A stretch of DNA of 64,000 nucleotides from Mesorhizobium atlanticum. Its GTDB lineage: Bacteria; Pseudomonadota; Alphaproteobacteria; Rhizobiales; Rhizobiaceae. The notes below the pieces were generated by a model. The model was not told where the DNA came from and made no database searches. It was given only the letters and a program-made list of their open reading frames with translations. Shown in pieces: positions 36,188-44,991 of this stretch. Position 1 is the stretch's first letter; each line of letters begins with the position of its first letter. The stretch covers positions 930,001-994,000 of the forward strand of contig NZ_QMBQ01000002.1 in the NCBI RefSeq assembly GCF_003289965.1, read 5' to 3'. A program made the position numbers and the translations under genes.

Positions 36188-37555
36188 TCAGGCTCCCTTC
36201 CTGTAGGAGGACATTGCCATGTATTTCTCCGCCACCGGCCAGTTGGCGGCGCGCGAAGCTTCCTGCATGCATTCGATCAGCGCCGCACCCTCGGTCGGCT
36301 GGCGATGCGCTTTCATGTCGCCGTCGCGATAGGCGTTGACGAAGCGGAATTCGAGCGGGTCCATGCCGATCAACCGCGCCAGCTTGTCCATCTGCACCTC
36401 CAGCGCGAAGTCGCCGATGGTTACGCCGAAGCCGCGCATGGCGGAGGAGGGGGTGCGGTTGGTGTAGACGCAATAGGTGTCGATCCAGACATTCGGGATC
36501 GTATAGGGCCCGGGATAATGGGCGGCGCCCTTCTGCGCGCCATAGGGCGAGTGGCGCGAATAGGCGCCGGCATCGGTGTAGCCGGTCACCTTGCGCGCGA
36601 CGATGCGGCCGTCCCTCATCACGCCGTCCTTGATGACGACCTTCTCGGCCGCGCGCGGCGAGGAGATCTGCATCTCCTCCTCGCGGCTGTAGACGAAGGA
36701 GACCGGGCGTCCCGTCAGCTTGGCGCCGAGGATGGCGATCGGCTCGACAATGACGTCGACCTTGCCGCCAAAACCGCCGCCGACCGTGCCGCCGACGAAA
36801 TGCAGCTTCGAGCCCGGCATCTGCAAGATGATCGAGGTGTTGTCGAGGGTGAAGAACATCGCCTGCGTGTTGGTGTAGCAGGTGAAGCGGTCATTGCCTT
36901 CAGGCGCCACCACGCAGCCCGTTGTCTCGGTCGGCGCGTGCTCGATCGGCGAGGACTGGTAGGATTGTTCCAGAATGTGGTCGGCCTGGGCAAAGCCTGC
37001 CTCGACGTCGCCGAAGCGCACCTTGCGGCACTCGCCGCTGTCATAGAGATAGTAGTTCTGGCCGTGATACTCGTTGACCAAAGGCGCGCCGGGCTTCACA
37101 GCCTCCTCCATGTCGAAGACTGCGGGTAGCACCTCATAGTCGACCTTGACCTTGGCGGCGGCCTCCTGCGCGGCGCGCTCGGTCTCGGCCAGCACCGCCA
37201 CTACGGCCTCGCCCTTCCAGCGCACCTTGCCGTCGGCAAGCACGGTTTCGTCCTCGGGACCGATCTGGATCAGGATCAGGATTGTGTAGACATTGTGAGG
37301 CACGTCCCTGGCGGTCAGCACGCGCACGACGCCCGGATGCTTCTCCGCCTCGGACGTATCGATGGAACGGATGCGGGCGTGATGGTGCGGGCTGCGCACC
37401 ATCTTCAGATGCAGCATGCCCGGGAAGTTCCGGTCGGCGAAATAGGCGGTCTTGCCGGTCACGTGTCCCGGCGAATCGAGCCGTGGGCGCGGCTGGCCGA
37501 TCTCATGCAAGCCGTCCTTGCGGACGTCGGCGAAATAATCCTTACGCAGTTCCAT
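36188..37555 (-). CDS. Molybdenum hydroxylase Mo-binding subunit, N-terminal half
   Basis: A 455-residue protein with the a/b hammerhead domain at the N-terminus (DSPGHVTGKTAYFADRNFPG) and the first Mo-cofactor domain. Key motifs are GGTVGGGFGGKVD near residue 258 and SAMRGFGV near 380. The CO dehydrogenase active-site loop VAYRCSFR is absent, so this is not a CO dehydrogenase. It ends in a TGA just before the C-terminal-half gene. The substrate is probably a small aromatic, N-heterocycle or aldehyde; it cannot be fixed from sequence alone. Confidence 0.88.
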   Translation of the reverse strand: MELRKDYFADVRKDGLHEIGQPRPRLDSPGHVTGKTAYFADRNFPGMLHLKMVRSPHHHARIRSIDTSEAEKHPGVVRVLTARDVPHNVYTILILIQIGPEDETVLADGKVRWKGEAVVAVLAETERAAQEAAAKVKVDYEVLPAVFDMEEAVKPGAPLVNEYHGQNYYLYDSGECRKVRFGDVEAGFAQADHILEQSYQSSPIEHAPTETTGCVVAPEGNDRFTCYTNTQAMFFTLDNTSIILQMPGSKLHFVGGTVGGGFGGKVDVIVEPIAILGAKLTGRPVSFVYSREEEMQISSPRAAEKVVIKDGVMRDGRIVARKVTGYTDAGAYSRHSPYGAQKGAAHYPGPYTIPNVWIDTYCVYTNRTPSSAMRGFGVTIGDFALEVQMDKLARLIGMDPLEFRFVNAYRDGDMKAHRQPTEGAALIECMQEASRAANWPVAEKYMAMSSYRKGA

Positions 37556-37566
37556 GGCTTGTTTCC

Positions 37567-38049
37567 TCAGGCGGCGTTCTGCGAGTTGGCGCGCGCGGCC
37601 GTCAGCACCGCCTGGATGATCGGCTCATAGCCGGTGCAGCGGCAGATGTTGCCGGACAGCGCCTCGACCACATCCTCGCGGCTGGGATTCGGCGTGCGGT
37701 CGAGCAGCACTTTTGCCGCCATGATCATGCCCGGCGTGCAGAAGCCGCATTGCGTGGCGAAGGCATCGAGGAAGGCGCGCTGAAGCGGATGCAGCACGCC
37801 GCCCTCGGCGAGGCCGGCGGTCGTCTTGATGTCGGCGCCGCCGCAGGTCTCGGCCAGCGTCAGGCAGGAGAGCCGCAATTCGCCGTCGATGATGACCGAG
37901 CAGGCGCCGCAGGTGCCCTGGTGGCAGCCACCTTTCGGCGAGGTGTCGCCGATCTTGTCGCGCAGCGCGTTGAGCAGCGTCGTGCCGCTTTCGACGAATT
38001 CGGCCGTTTCCAAGCCGTTGAGCGTAAATTCAACCGGTACTTTCGCCAT
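37567..38049 (-). CDS. Molybdenum hydroxylase [2Fe-2S] subunit
   Basis: A 160-residue CoxS/XdhA-type small subunit with two [2Fe-2S] clusters. The N-terminal plant-type cluster uses the cysteines in GGCHQGTCGACS and the later LSC. The C-terminal helical cluster uses QCGFCTPGM and ICRCTGY. It transfers electrons from the Mo site to FAD. It lies 11 bases upstream of the Mo N-terminal-half gene. Confidence 0.95.
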   Translation of the reverse strand: MAKVPVEFTLNGLETAEFVESGTTLLNALRDKIGDTSPKGGCHQGTCGACSVIIDGELRLSCLTLAETCGGADIKTTAGLAEGGVLHPLQRAFLDAFATQCGFCTPGMIMAAKVLLDRTPNPSREDVVEALSGNICRCTGYEPIIQAVLTAARANSQNAA

Positions 38050-38107
38050 TTTTCCTCCCTGCGCGCCTTCCCGGATGAACCGAACAGACGCGCGTCCCCA
38101 CGGATGT

Positions 38108-38902
38108 TCAACCGAGCAGCAGCCGGCCGAGATGGACCGGCAGCACCTCGGCGCGATACCAGGCGCTGGCGATCGGGTCGGTTATCGGCGCGATGCCTTC
38201 GCCCGCGGCGGCCAGCGCCGGCGCGATCTCCCGCGGCGTGAGCTTGCAGCCAAGCAGCGCCTTCTCCGCCGGGGTGGCGCGGATCGGCCGGTCGGCCATG
38301 CAGCCCAACGCGATCCGCGCCGAGCTCACCGTGCCGTCAGCGGCAAGTTCCAGAAGCGCGGCGATGCTCAGCACCGAGACGCCCTTCGGCTTGACGCGCG
38401 ACACTTTCAGGAAGCGGAAACTCTCCGCCTTGGGCAATGCAAAGCCGACACCGGTGACGATGGCGCGGCCGACATCGCGGCCGGCTAGGAAAGTCTCGAT
38501 CGGCAGCTCGCCGTCTTCGGTGACGACGGTCGCGTCCAGCGCCAGCAGCGCGACGGCGAAATCGCCGTAAGGGGCAGGGGCGAACAGATTGCCGCCGACG
38601 GTCGCCATGTTGCGGATCGCCGGCCCGCCAACGGCGCGCGCGGCCGGCGCGAGCGCGACAAGCTCGGGATGGCGTGCGATCGCGGCCATGGTGACCGAGG
38701 CGCCGAGCTGGACCTTGCCGCCGGAAACCGCGATCCGCGAGAGGCCGGGATCGGTGACGCGGACAAGGCTGGAGACGGAAACGTCGCCTTCATTGGCCGC
38801 GCGGATCACCAGCGTGCCGCCGCCGAGATAGCGCGTGCCTGCGGCCTGCAAGGCGGCATTGGCGTCCTTCACGGTCGAAAAGGTCTGCAGCGCGAGCGAC
38901 AT
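38108..38902 (-). CDS. Molybdenum hydroxylase FAD-binding subunit
   Basis: A 264-residue CoxM-type medium subunit. FAD-contacting motifs RYLGGGTLVIRAAN (about residues 24-37) and NMATVGGNLFAPAPYGD (about 98-114) are present. The C-terminal CO-dehydrogenase flavoprotein domain completes it. It is a little shorter than the usual 280-290 residues. The gene lies 58 bases before the Fe-S gene and just after the SRPBCC gene. Confidence 0.92.
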   Translation of the reverse strand: MSLALQTFSTVKDANAALQAAGTRYLGGGTLVIRAANEGDVSVSSLVRVTDPGLSRIAVSGGKVQLGASVTMAAIARHPELVALAPAARAVGGPAIRNMATVGGNLFAPAPYGDFAVALLALDATVVTEDGELPIETFLAGRDVGRAIVTGVGFALPKAESFRFLKVSRVKPKGVSVLSIAALLELAADGTVSSARIALGCMADRPIRATPAEKALLGCKLTPREIAPALAAAGEGIAPITDPIASAWYRAEVLPVHLGRLLLG

Positions 38903-38914
38903 GGCGCGTTCCCG

Positions 38915-39358
38915 TCAGTTCTGGCCGGCGAAATGGGCCTTCAGGGCGTTGAAGCCGCCTTGGAAGACATTGGCGCCCATGCCCTCGGCCAGCTTGTCGG
39001 CCTCCTCCGGTGCTGCGTCGAAGCTCGCCGTCCATTCGGCATAGGTGCGGTTGCCGTCGGTGACGCGCCGCAATTGCAGCGTCGCCTTGTGATTGGTGAG
39101 CGGCTGCGGCGTTTCGAGGATGGAATAGCTGACCAGGAAATTCTCGTCGGAGAAGTCGAGCAGTTTTTCACGCAATGTCGCGCCGCTGACCAGTTTGAAA
39201 TTGCGCACGCAGCCGATCGTGGTGGCGTCCTTGCCTTCCTCGATGTGGCTCTCCACCATGCGCGGATGCCAGCTTGGCAAGCCGTTGAAATCGCGGATGC
39301 GCGCCCAGACCTGCTCGACCGGCGCGTCGATGACGCTGGAAATGGTGACTTTCGCCAT
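38915..39358 (-). CDS. SRPBCC-family protein, CoxG/polyketide cyclase-like
   Basis: A 147-residue START/SRPBCC-fold protein (MAKVTISSVIDAPVEQVW at the N-terminus, GGFNALKAHF at the C-terminal helix). CoxG-like proteins of this fold accompany molybdenum hydroxylase operons, possibly binding the substrate or anchoring the enzyme to the membrane. I chose the ATG at 39358 because it opens the first beta strand; upstream codons in the same frame look non-homologous. It is the first gene of the Mo hydroxylase operon. Confidence 0.86.
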   Translation of the reverse strand: MAKVTISSVIDAPVEQVWARIRDFNGLPSWHPRMVESHIEEGKDATTIGCVRNFKLVSGATLREKLLDFSDENFLVSYSILETPQPLTNHKATLQLRRVTDGNRTYAEWTASFDAAPEEADKLAEGMGANVFQGGFNALKAHFAGQN

Positions 39359-39463
39359 AGGCTGGTTCCCTTGCAAAGATCGGGAACAGGCTAAGGCGGC
39401 CGACGGGTCGGCGCTTATCAATGCGTCTTGAGTGCGTATCAACCAGTCGGAAAAACAGGCGCC

Positions 39464-40291
39464 TCAGGCCGTTGCCCGCGCTGCCTCGCGGTAGAGCGTC
39501 GGCGGCACGCCGACATGGTCGCGGAAGAAGCGCGAGAAATTGCCCTGGGTGGTGAAGCCGAGATTGCAGGCGACCGAGATCAGCGGTTCCTGCGACCACT
39601 GCAGTTGCCGAACGGCTTCCTCCATGCGCAGCGTGTTCCAGTATACGTTCGGCGTCAGGTTGGTCTGTTCCTTGAACAGCGCGAAGAAATGCGGTCGGGA
39701 GAGCCCGACCGCACGAGCCACGTCGTCGAACGAGATGCGTTCGCAGACATTGGCCTTCATCAACTGGATCGCCTTGCGGACGCGGAAGTCGAGCATCGTG
39801 TTGATGCGCGCACGGGCTATCTGCGGCGACGAAGCATCCGCCGCGTCGAGCACTGAGTCGATGAAACGCTCGATCTCGTAGTTGGCGACGTCATCGATGC
39901 TTTCATTGTCGGTGAGGTGATCGAGCAGGTTCGCCGCTGCCTGGTGCAGCCAGGGCTCCAGCGTGATCGCGGCCTGCGTGAACAGCGGTGCCGAGGAGGG
40001 CAGGTCGCGGCGCCGGCGCGCCCAATCGGGATCGATGTAGAAGGCGAGGAAGAGGCCGGGCTTGCCGTCATGCGACAGCGCGTGGCTGTGCGGCTGGAAC
40101 GAATTGATGCCGGCCGCGGTGCCAGGCCCAAGCCGCACCGTCTCGCGGCCGATGGTCATTTCGCCGGCCGTGCCTTCCAGCCAGATGATGAGATGCGCCT
40201 CGCCATGGGCATGGGTGACGAAGTCGTTGGCGACATTCAGCACGGAAACATGTCCGAACCGGCCCCAGTAGAGCCTGATCGCGTCCGTCAT
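39464..40291 (-). CDS. AraC-family transcriptional regulator
   Basis: A 275-residue regulator with an N-terminal cupin-like sensor domain (about residues 15-110) and a C-terminal double HTH (about 170-270; ISFDDVARAVGLSRPHFFALFKEQ and LISVACNLGFTTQGNFSRFFR). It is encoded just upstream of the Mo hydroxylase operon in the same direction, with a 105-base gap. It is therefore the probable activator of that operon; the inducer is unknown. Confidence 0.89.
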   Translation of the reverse strand: MTDAIRLYWGRFGHVSVLNVANDFVTHAHGEAHLIIWLEGTAGEMTIGRETVRLGPGTAAGINSFQPHSHALSHDGKPGLFLAFYIDPDWARRRRDLPSSAPLFTQAAITLEPWLHQAAANLLDHLTDNESIDDVANYEIERFIDSVLDAADASSPQIARARINTMLDFRVRKAIQLMKANVCERISFDDVARAVGLSRPHFFALFKEQTNLTPNVYWNTLRMEEAVRQLQWSQEPLISVACNLGFTTQGNFSRFFRDHVGVPPTLYREAARATA

Positions 40292-40602
40292 GGGTATCGT
40301 TCCTCCCGCGGGCGACTGGCCTCCCTTCGCCCGCCGGGGAATAGTGCGGCCGGGGCACGGCCCGCGTCAAGGCGGGCAGGCGCGGCAGACCTTGCGCGCA
40401 AAGCGCCTGGATGGATTTTCAGACTGAGCGATAGGGGCGGCGACCCTCCTCCCCTTGTTGTGGGAGAAGGTGGCCGCGAAGCGGCCGGATGAGGGGTACT
40501 CCAGGGAAAGCCAGCGTCTCACTCCGCTGGAGCACCCCTCATCCGTCTCGGCGCTACGCGCCGATCCACCTTCTCCACAGCGGGAGAAGGAAGAAATAGG
40601 CG
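40292..40602. other. Intergenic region with a family B palindromic repeat
   Basis: No gene is visible. The second half is the repeat at 40446-40590. The first half must contain the promoter of the AraC gene, but no clear element was recognised. Confidence 0.7.
40446..40590. repeat. Palindromic intergenic repeat, family B (copy 2)
   Basis: Inverted ends of the same type as 31942-32130: TCCTCCCCTTG and GGATGAGGGGT on the left, mirrored by CACCCCTCATCCG and CTCCACAGCGGGAGAAGGA on the right. The right part is almost identical to copy 1, including a GGCGCTACGCGCC hairpin. It ends 13 bases from the stop of the permease gene at 40603. Confidence 0.8.
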
Positions 40603-41601
40603 CTAGTCGCTACGCCTGAAGTTGCGGATGCGGTCGAAGAGCACCGCCAGGATAATCGCGCCGCCGATGAAGGTGCCTTGCCAGAAGGCATTGATGCCAA
40701 GCAGGCCGAGGCTGTTGCGGATCACCTCGATCAGGGCGGCGCCGACGATGGCGCCGAGCGCGGTGCCGACGCCGCCGGCGAGATTGGCGCCGCCGATGAC
40801 GGTGGCGGCGATGACCTGCAGCTCCATGCCGGTGCCGAGATTGGTGGTGACGGCGCCGAGCCAGCCGGTCTGGATGATGCCGGCAAGCCCGGCGGACAGC
40901 GCCGAGATCATATAGACGGCGACCTTGATCTGCTTGACGGGAACGCCGGTCAGCGTCGCCGCGTGCTCGTTGCCGCCGATGGCGAAGATGTGCCGGCCGA
41001 ACTTGGTCCAGCGCAGGATGAAGCCGGTGATCAGCGCCAGGATGATCATGTAGAGCACCGGGTTGGCGATGCCGAAGACCCAGGCGCCGCCGCCCAGTGC
41101 CAGGAGCTTCTGGTGGTCCGGCCCGAACTGGAAGACCACGGTGTTGTTCGAGGCGACCATGGCAAGGCTGCGCGCGACCGAGAGCATGCCCAGCGTCACC
41201 ACGAAAGGCGGAAAGCCGACATAGGCGATGAGCACGCCGTTGAAGGCGCCGATGGCGAGCGCGGTGACGATCGTGGCCAGGATGCCGATCTCGATCGAAT
41301 AGCCGGCATGCATGGTGACGGCGAGCACCATGGAGCACAGGCAAAGCACCGAGCCGACCGACAGATCGATGCCGCCGGTGATGATGACGAAGGTCATGCC
41401 GAGCGCGACGATGGCGACGAAGGTGACGTTGCGGGTGATGTTGAAGAGGTTCTTCGACGTGGCGAAGGAATCGGTCGCGAAGGACAGGAACAGGCAGGCG
41501 AGAATGACCGCGATCACCACCCAGAATGTCTGGTTGGCGAGGAGGCGCGACAGGAAGGTGTGCTGCTTCTGCGCGATCGTCTGGTCAAGGGTAACTGCCA
41601 T
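40603..41601 (-). CDS. Sugar ABC transporter permease, RbsC type
   Basis: A 332-residue CUT2 permease with eight to ten membrane spans, and with the motifs TFVIITGGIDLSVGSVLCLC (about residues 75-94) and VIGGANLAGGVGTALGAIVG near the C-terminus. It is transcribed after the single-domain ATPase gene, with 42 bases between. The matching binding protein is encoded divergently at 42839. Confidence 0.91.
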   Translation of the reverse strand: MAVTLDQTIAQKQHTFLSRLLANQTFWVVIAVILACLFLSFATDSFATSKNLFNITRNVTFVAIVALGMTFVIITGGIDLSVGSVLCLCSMVLAVTMHAGYSIEIGILATIVTALAIGAFNGVLIAYVGFPPFVVTLGMLSVARSLAMVASNNTVVFQFGPDHQKLLALGGGAWVFGIANPVLYMIILALITGFILRWTKFGRHIFAIGGNEHAATLTGVPVKQIKVAVYMISALSAGLAGIIQTGWLGAVTTNLGTGMELQVIAATVIGGANLAGGVGTALGAIVGAALIEVIRNSLGLLGINAFWQGTFIGGAIILAVLFDRIRNFRRSD

Positions 41602-41643
41602 TATCGATCTTTCCTGAGGGGTATGACGCCCGAATCCACGCGA

Positions 41644-42387
<744 letters not shown>

Positions 42388-42838
42388 CAGCCTTAAGCCT
42401 CCCCATTTGTTGACGCAGCCTTTCGCCGGGGTCGCCGGCGACGCTTGCGTTCGCCCGTCCATCTCCTCACGAACGGCGCGATACATTCATTTAGGCAAAA
42501 GCCGGCAAAGCCGTCAATCAATTGTCAGACGATTAATTTCGAGACTCGACAAAAAATCAGTTTTGTAGGACAAATAGGAATTGACCGTTGGTGAAAAGCC
42601 GATATTAGCTAGCCTCGGAGGAATGTTTTGCCCACCGAGCCCGTATGCGGCGGAAAGGGCAAATGGCTTGACGATCAAGGATTCGGTTGCGCCAGTATCG
42701 GGGCAAACGGATCGGCAAATGCTTATCAGTCCGGCCCGGAACACGAGCATTGGGAAGATGCTCGGTATCGTTCTTGCGCATCCGGTCTGATCGGTGTGGC
42801 GGGCACGCGGTGTCCGTCTGTTTCAAGGGAGGACTGAT
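42388..42838. other. Divergent promoter region of the third sugar importer
   Basis: No credible gene. The region separates the ATPase/permease operon from the binding-protein gene and contains the FadR-type motif at 42521-42533. It also has an AT-rich block (42530-42600) suitable for promoters. Bases 42600-42830 show no further recognised signal apart from the GGGAGGA ribosome-binding site before 42839. Confidence 0.65.
42521..42533. promoter_or_regulatory. Candidate FadR/GntR operator (imperfect copy)
   Basis: ATTGTC-A-GACGAT matches the perfect palindrome ATTGTC-T-GACAAT at 44947-44959 except for the centre and one arm base. It lies between the divergent importer genes, where a repressor would control both. 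The likeliest binder is the FCD-type regulator encoded at 45989. Confidence 0.5.
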
Positions 42839-43828
42839 ATGAGGAAAACACTTTTGCTTGCCGCCGTCGCCGCAATGGCGTTGGGCGCCGGGCCGGCTTT
42901 GGCCAAGAAACAGCTCGTCATCGTTGTGAAAGGTCTCGACAATCCGTTCTTCGAAGCCATCCATCAGGGCTGCGAGAAGTGGAACAAGGAGAACGCCAGC
43001 TCGGAATATGAATGCTTCTATACCGGCCCGGCATCGACCTCGGACGAGGCGGGTGAAGCGCAGATCGTGCAGGACATGCTGAGCAAGCCGGACACGGCCG
43101 CGATGGCGATCTCGCCGTCCAACGCGCCGCTGATCGCGCAGACGATCAAGAGCGCCAATCCGTCGATCCCGATCATGACGGTCGACGCCGACCTTGCCAA
43201 GGAAGACGCCGCCCTTCGCAAGACCTATCTCGGCACCGACAACTACCTGATGGGAAAGAAGATCGGCGAGTACATCAAGAAGGCCAAGCCGAATGGCGGC
43301 ACGATCTGCACCATCGAAGGCAATCCGGCGGCTGACAACATCCTGCGCCGCGCGCAAGGCATGCGCGATGCGCTGTCGGGCAAGGAAGGCCTCGCGGCGT
43401 TGGCCGGCGAAGGCGGCTGGACCGAAGTTGCCGGTTGCCCGGTGTTCACCAATGACGACGGCGCCAAGGGCGTGCAAGCGATGACCGACATCCTCGCCGC
43501 CAATCCGAAGCTCGACGCTTTCGGCATCATGGGCGGTTGGCCGCTGTTCGGCGCCCCGCAGCCCTATCGCGACCTGTTCAAGCCGATGGCCGACAAGATT
43601 GCCAAGAACGAGTTCGTCATCGGCGCCGCCGACACGATCGGCGACGAGGTGGCGATCGCCAAGGAAGGCCTGGTGACCGCGCTGGTCGGCCAGCGGCCGT
43701 TCGAAATGGGCTACAAGGCGCCTTCGGTCATGCTCGACCTCATCGGCAACAAGAAGGTCGACGATCCGGTCTTCACCGGCCTCGACGAATGCACCAAGGA
43801 AACGGCCGACACCTGCATCCAGAAGTAG
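42839..43828 (+). CDS. Sugar ABC transporter substrate-binding protein
   Basis: A 329-residue RbsB-like binding protein. The signal peptide covers about 22 residues (cleavage near ALA-KKQ), followed by the typical first strand KKQLVIVVKGLDNPFFEAIHQGC. I chose the ATG at 42839, preceded by AAGGGAGGA. It is divergent from the cognate ATPase and permease genes. A hairpin at 43860-43882 follows its stop. Confidence 0.9.
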   Translation: MRKTLLLAAVAAMALGAGPALAKKQLVIVVKGLDNPFFEAIHQGCEKWNKENASSEYECFYTGPASTSDEAGEAQIVQDMLSKPDTAAMAISPSNAPLIAQTIKSANPSIPIMTVDADLAKEDAALRKTYLGTDNYLMGKKIGEYIKKAKPNGGTICTIEGNPAADNILRRAQGMRDALSGKEGLAALAGEGGWTEVAGCPVFTNDDGAKGVQAMTDILAANPKLDAFGIMGGWPLFGAPQPYRDLFKPMADKIAKNEFVIGAADTIGDEVAIAKEGLVTALVGQRPFEMGYKAPSVMLDLIGNKKVDDPVFTGLDECTKETADTCIQK

Positions 43829-43859
43829 GCGCAGGCTGATCCGCAACCATCGAAAAGAA

Positions 43860-43882
43860 GGGGGCGCCCAAAAGGCGCTCCC
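43860..43882 (+). terminator. Hairpin after the sugar-binding protein gene
   Basis: GGGGGCGCC and GGCGCTCCC form a nine-base stem with one mismatch around a five-base loop CAAAA, followed by GCACTTTT. It lies 31 bases after the stop of the binding-protein gene and before the convergent dehydrogenase gene. Confidence 0.6.
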
Positions 43883-43904
43883 GCACTTTTCCTGGAATTG
43901 CTCT
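43883..43904. repeat. Short fragment of the AGAGCAATTCC repeat family
   Basis: GCACTTTTCCTGGAATTGCTCT directly before the convergent stop is the reverse complement of the module at 55406-55427. Related sequence is also present at 47301-47313. Confidence 0.6.
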
Positions 43905-44843
43905 CTAGATCTTCTGCTTCACGCCGTCCTTCGAAGGCATCAGGTCGACGCCGTTGAGCTTGCCAATATGGGTGGCGAGCATCGGTACATATTGTTCGGC
44001 GGGACCGGCGGCATGAGCCGTCGCAAAGGAATTCTTGGTGGCGTTGCCGAGCGGATTGGCGATGCCGGCCGCGCCCGCCATCGATTCCAGATAGGTCAGG
44101 TCCTTGAAGGCATTGGCGATGGTGAACTTGTGCGCGTCGCGGTCGCCCTCCAAGGTCCAGCGCATGAAGGTCTGGTAGAAGCCGCAATCCATCCGGCCGT
44201 TGCGGATGACGCTGTCGAAGCGCGCCGGCGAGATGCCGACCTTCTGCGCCAACGCCAGAGCCTCCGAATAGATCGCCGCATAGCCCAGCGAGACGAAGTT
44301 GTTGAGCAGCTTCATGCGATGGCCGTCGCCGGTGTCGCCGATATGGACGATGCGGCCGGCCCAGGTCTCGATCACCGGCTTCAACCTGGCGAACACCGCG
44401 TCCGGCGCGCCGACCATGGCGTCGAGCGTGCCTTCCCAGGCTTCCTTCGGCGTGCGGCTGAGCGGCGCATCGACATAATCGACGCCGAGCGCCTTGAGCT
44501 CGGCGGCCAGGGCCACGGTCGAGACCGGATCGGACGTCGAGCAGTCGACGACCACCGAGCCTTGCTTCAGGCCTTCCTTCAGCCCGCCGGGGCCGCGGAT
44601 GATTGCCTCCACCTCGCGCGAGCCGGTGACGCAGATGAAGACGATGTCGGAAGCCGCAGCCACCTCCTTAGGGGTGGCCACTTCCTTGGCGCCGCGTCCC
44701 AAAAGGTCTTCCGCGGGCTTGCGGTTCTTGCGGCCAAGGAAGGTGAATGGATAGCCCTTGTCCACGATGTTCTTGGCGATGCCGTGCCCCATCAGGCCTA
44801 GGCCGATGAAGCCGATGTTCTCGCGGGCAGCGGTGGTGCTCAT
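43905..44843 (-). CDS. 3-hydroxyisobutyrate dehydrogenase-family oxidoreductase
   Basis: A 312-residue beta-hydroxyacid dehydrogenase. The NAD-binding motif GLGLMG is at residues 14-19, the substrate loop VDYVDAPLSRTPKEAWEG near 120, and the catalytic Lys in GDGHRMKLLNNF near 173. The family oxidises 3-hydroxyisobutyrate, tartronate semialdehyde-type and L-threonate-type acids. I chose the ATG at 44843, which begins before the Rossmann strand. It is divergent from an SDR gene with a shared FadR-type operator between them. Confidence 0.9.
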   Translation of the reverse strand: MSTTAARENIGFIGLGLMGHGIAKNIVDKGYPFTFLGRKNRKPAEDLLGRGAKEVATPKEVAAASDIVFICVTGSREVEAIIRGPGGLKEGLKQGSVVVDCSTSDPVSTVALAAELKALGVDYVDAPLSRTPKEAWEGTLDAMVGAPDAVFARLKPVIETWAGRIVHIGDTGDGHRMKLLNNFVSLGYAAIYSEALALAQKVGISPARFDSVIRNGRMDCGFYQTFMRWTLEGDRDAHKFTIANAFKDLTYLESMAGAAGIANPLGNATKNSFATAHAAGPAEQYVPMLATHIGKLNGVDLMPSKDGVKQKI

Positions 44844-44945
44844 GTCGTCTCTTCCCTGTCTTTCGTGGTGATGGGCGCCCGCGCGGCGGGCATTTTGTCG
44901 AGAAGGTTTCCGGGATCGCGGTTGGCAAGCGATTGCGGAATACCA

Positions 44946-44960
44946 TATTGTCTGACAATA
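44946..44960. promoter_or_regulatory. Candidate FadR/GntR operator (perfect palindrome)
   Basis: TATTGTC-T-GACAATA is a perfect inverted repeat with seven-base arms, located between divergent genes 43905-44843 and 44992-45888. Its form is typical for FCD-type GntR regulators, one of which is encoded next door at 45989. Confidence 0.62.
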
Positions 44961-44991
44961 CACATAATTCTCAAGCCTTGTGGAGAGCAAA

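Noticed and set aside
36188..37555. CO dehydrogenase large subunit
   Set aside because: The CO dehydrogenase active-site loop VAYRCSFR is absent, although helper genes are of Cox type.
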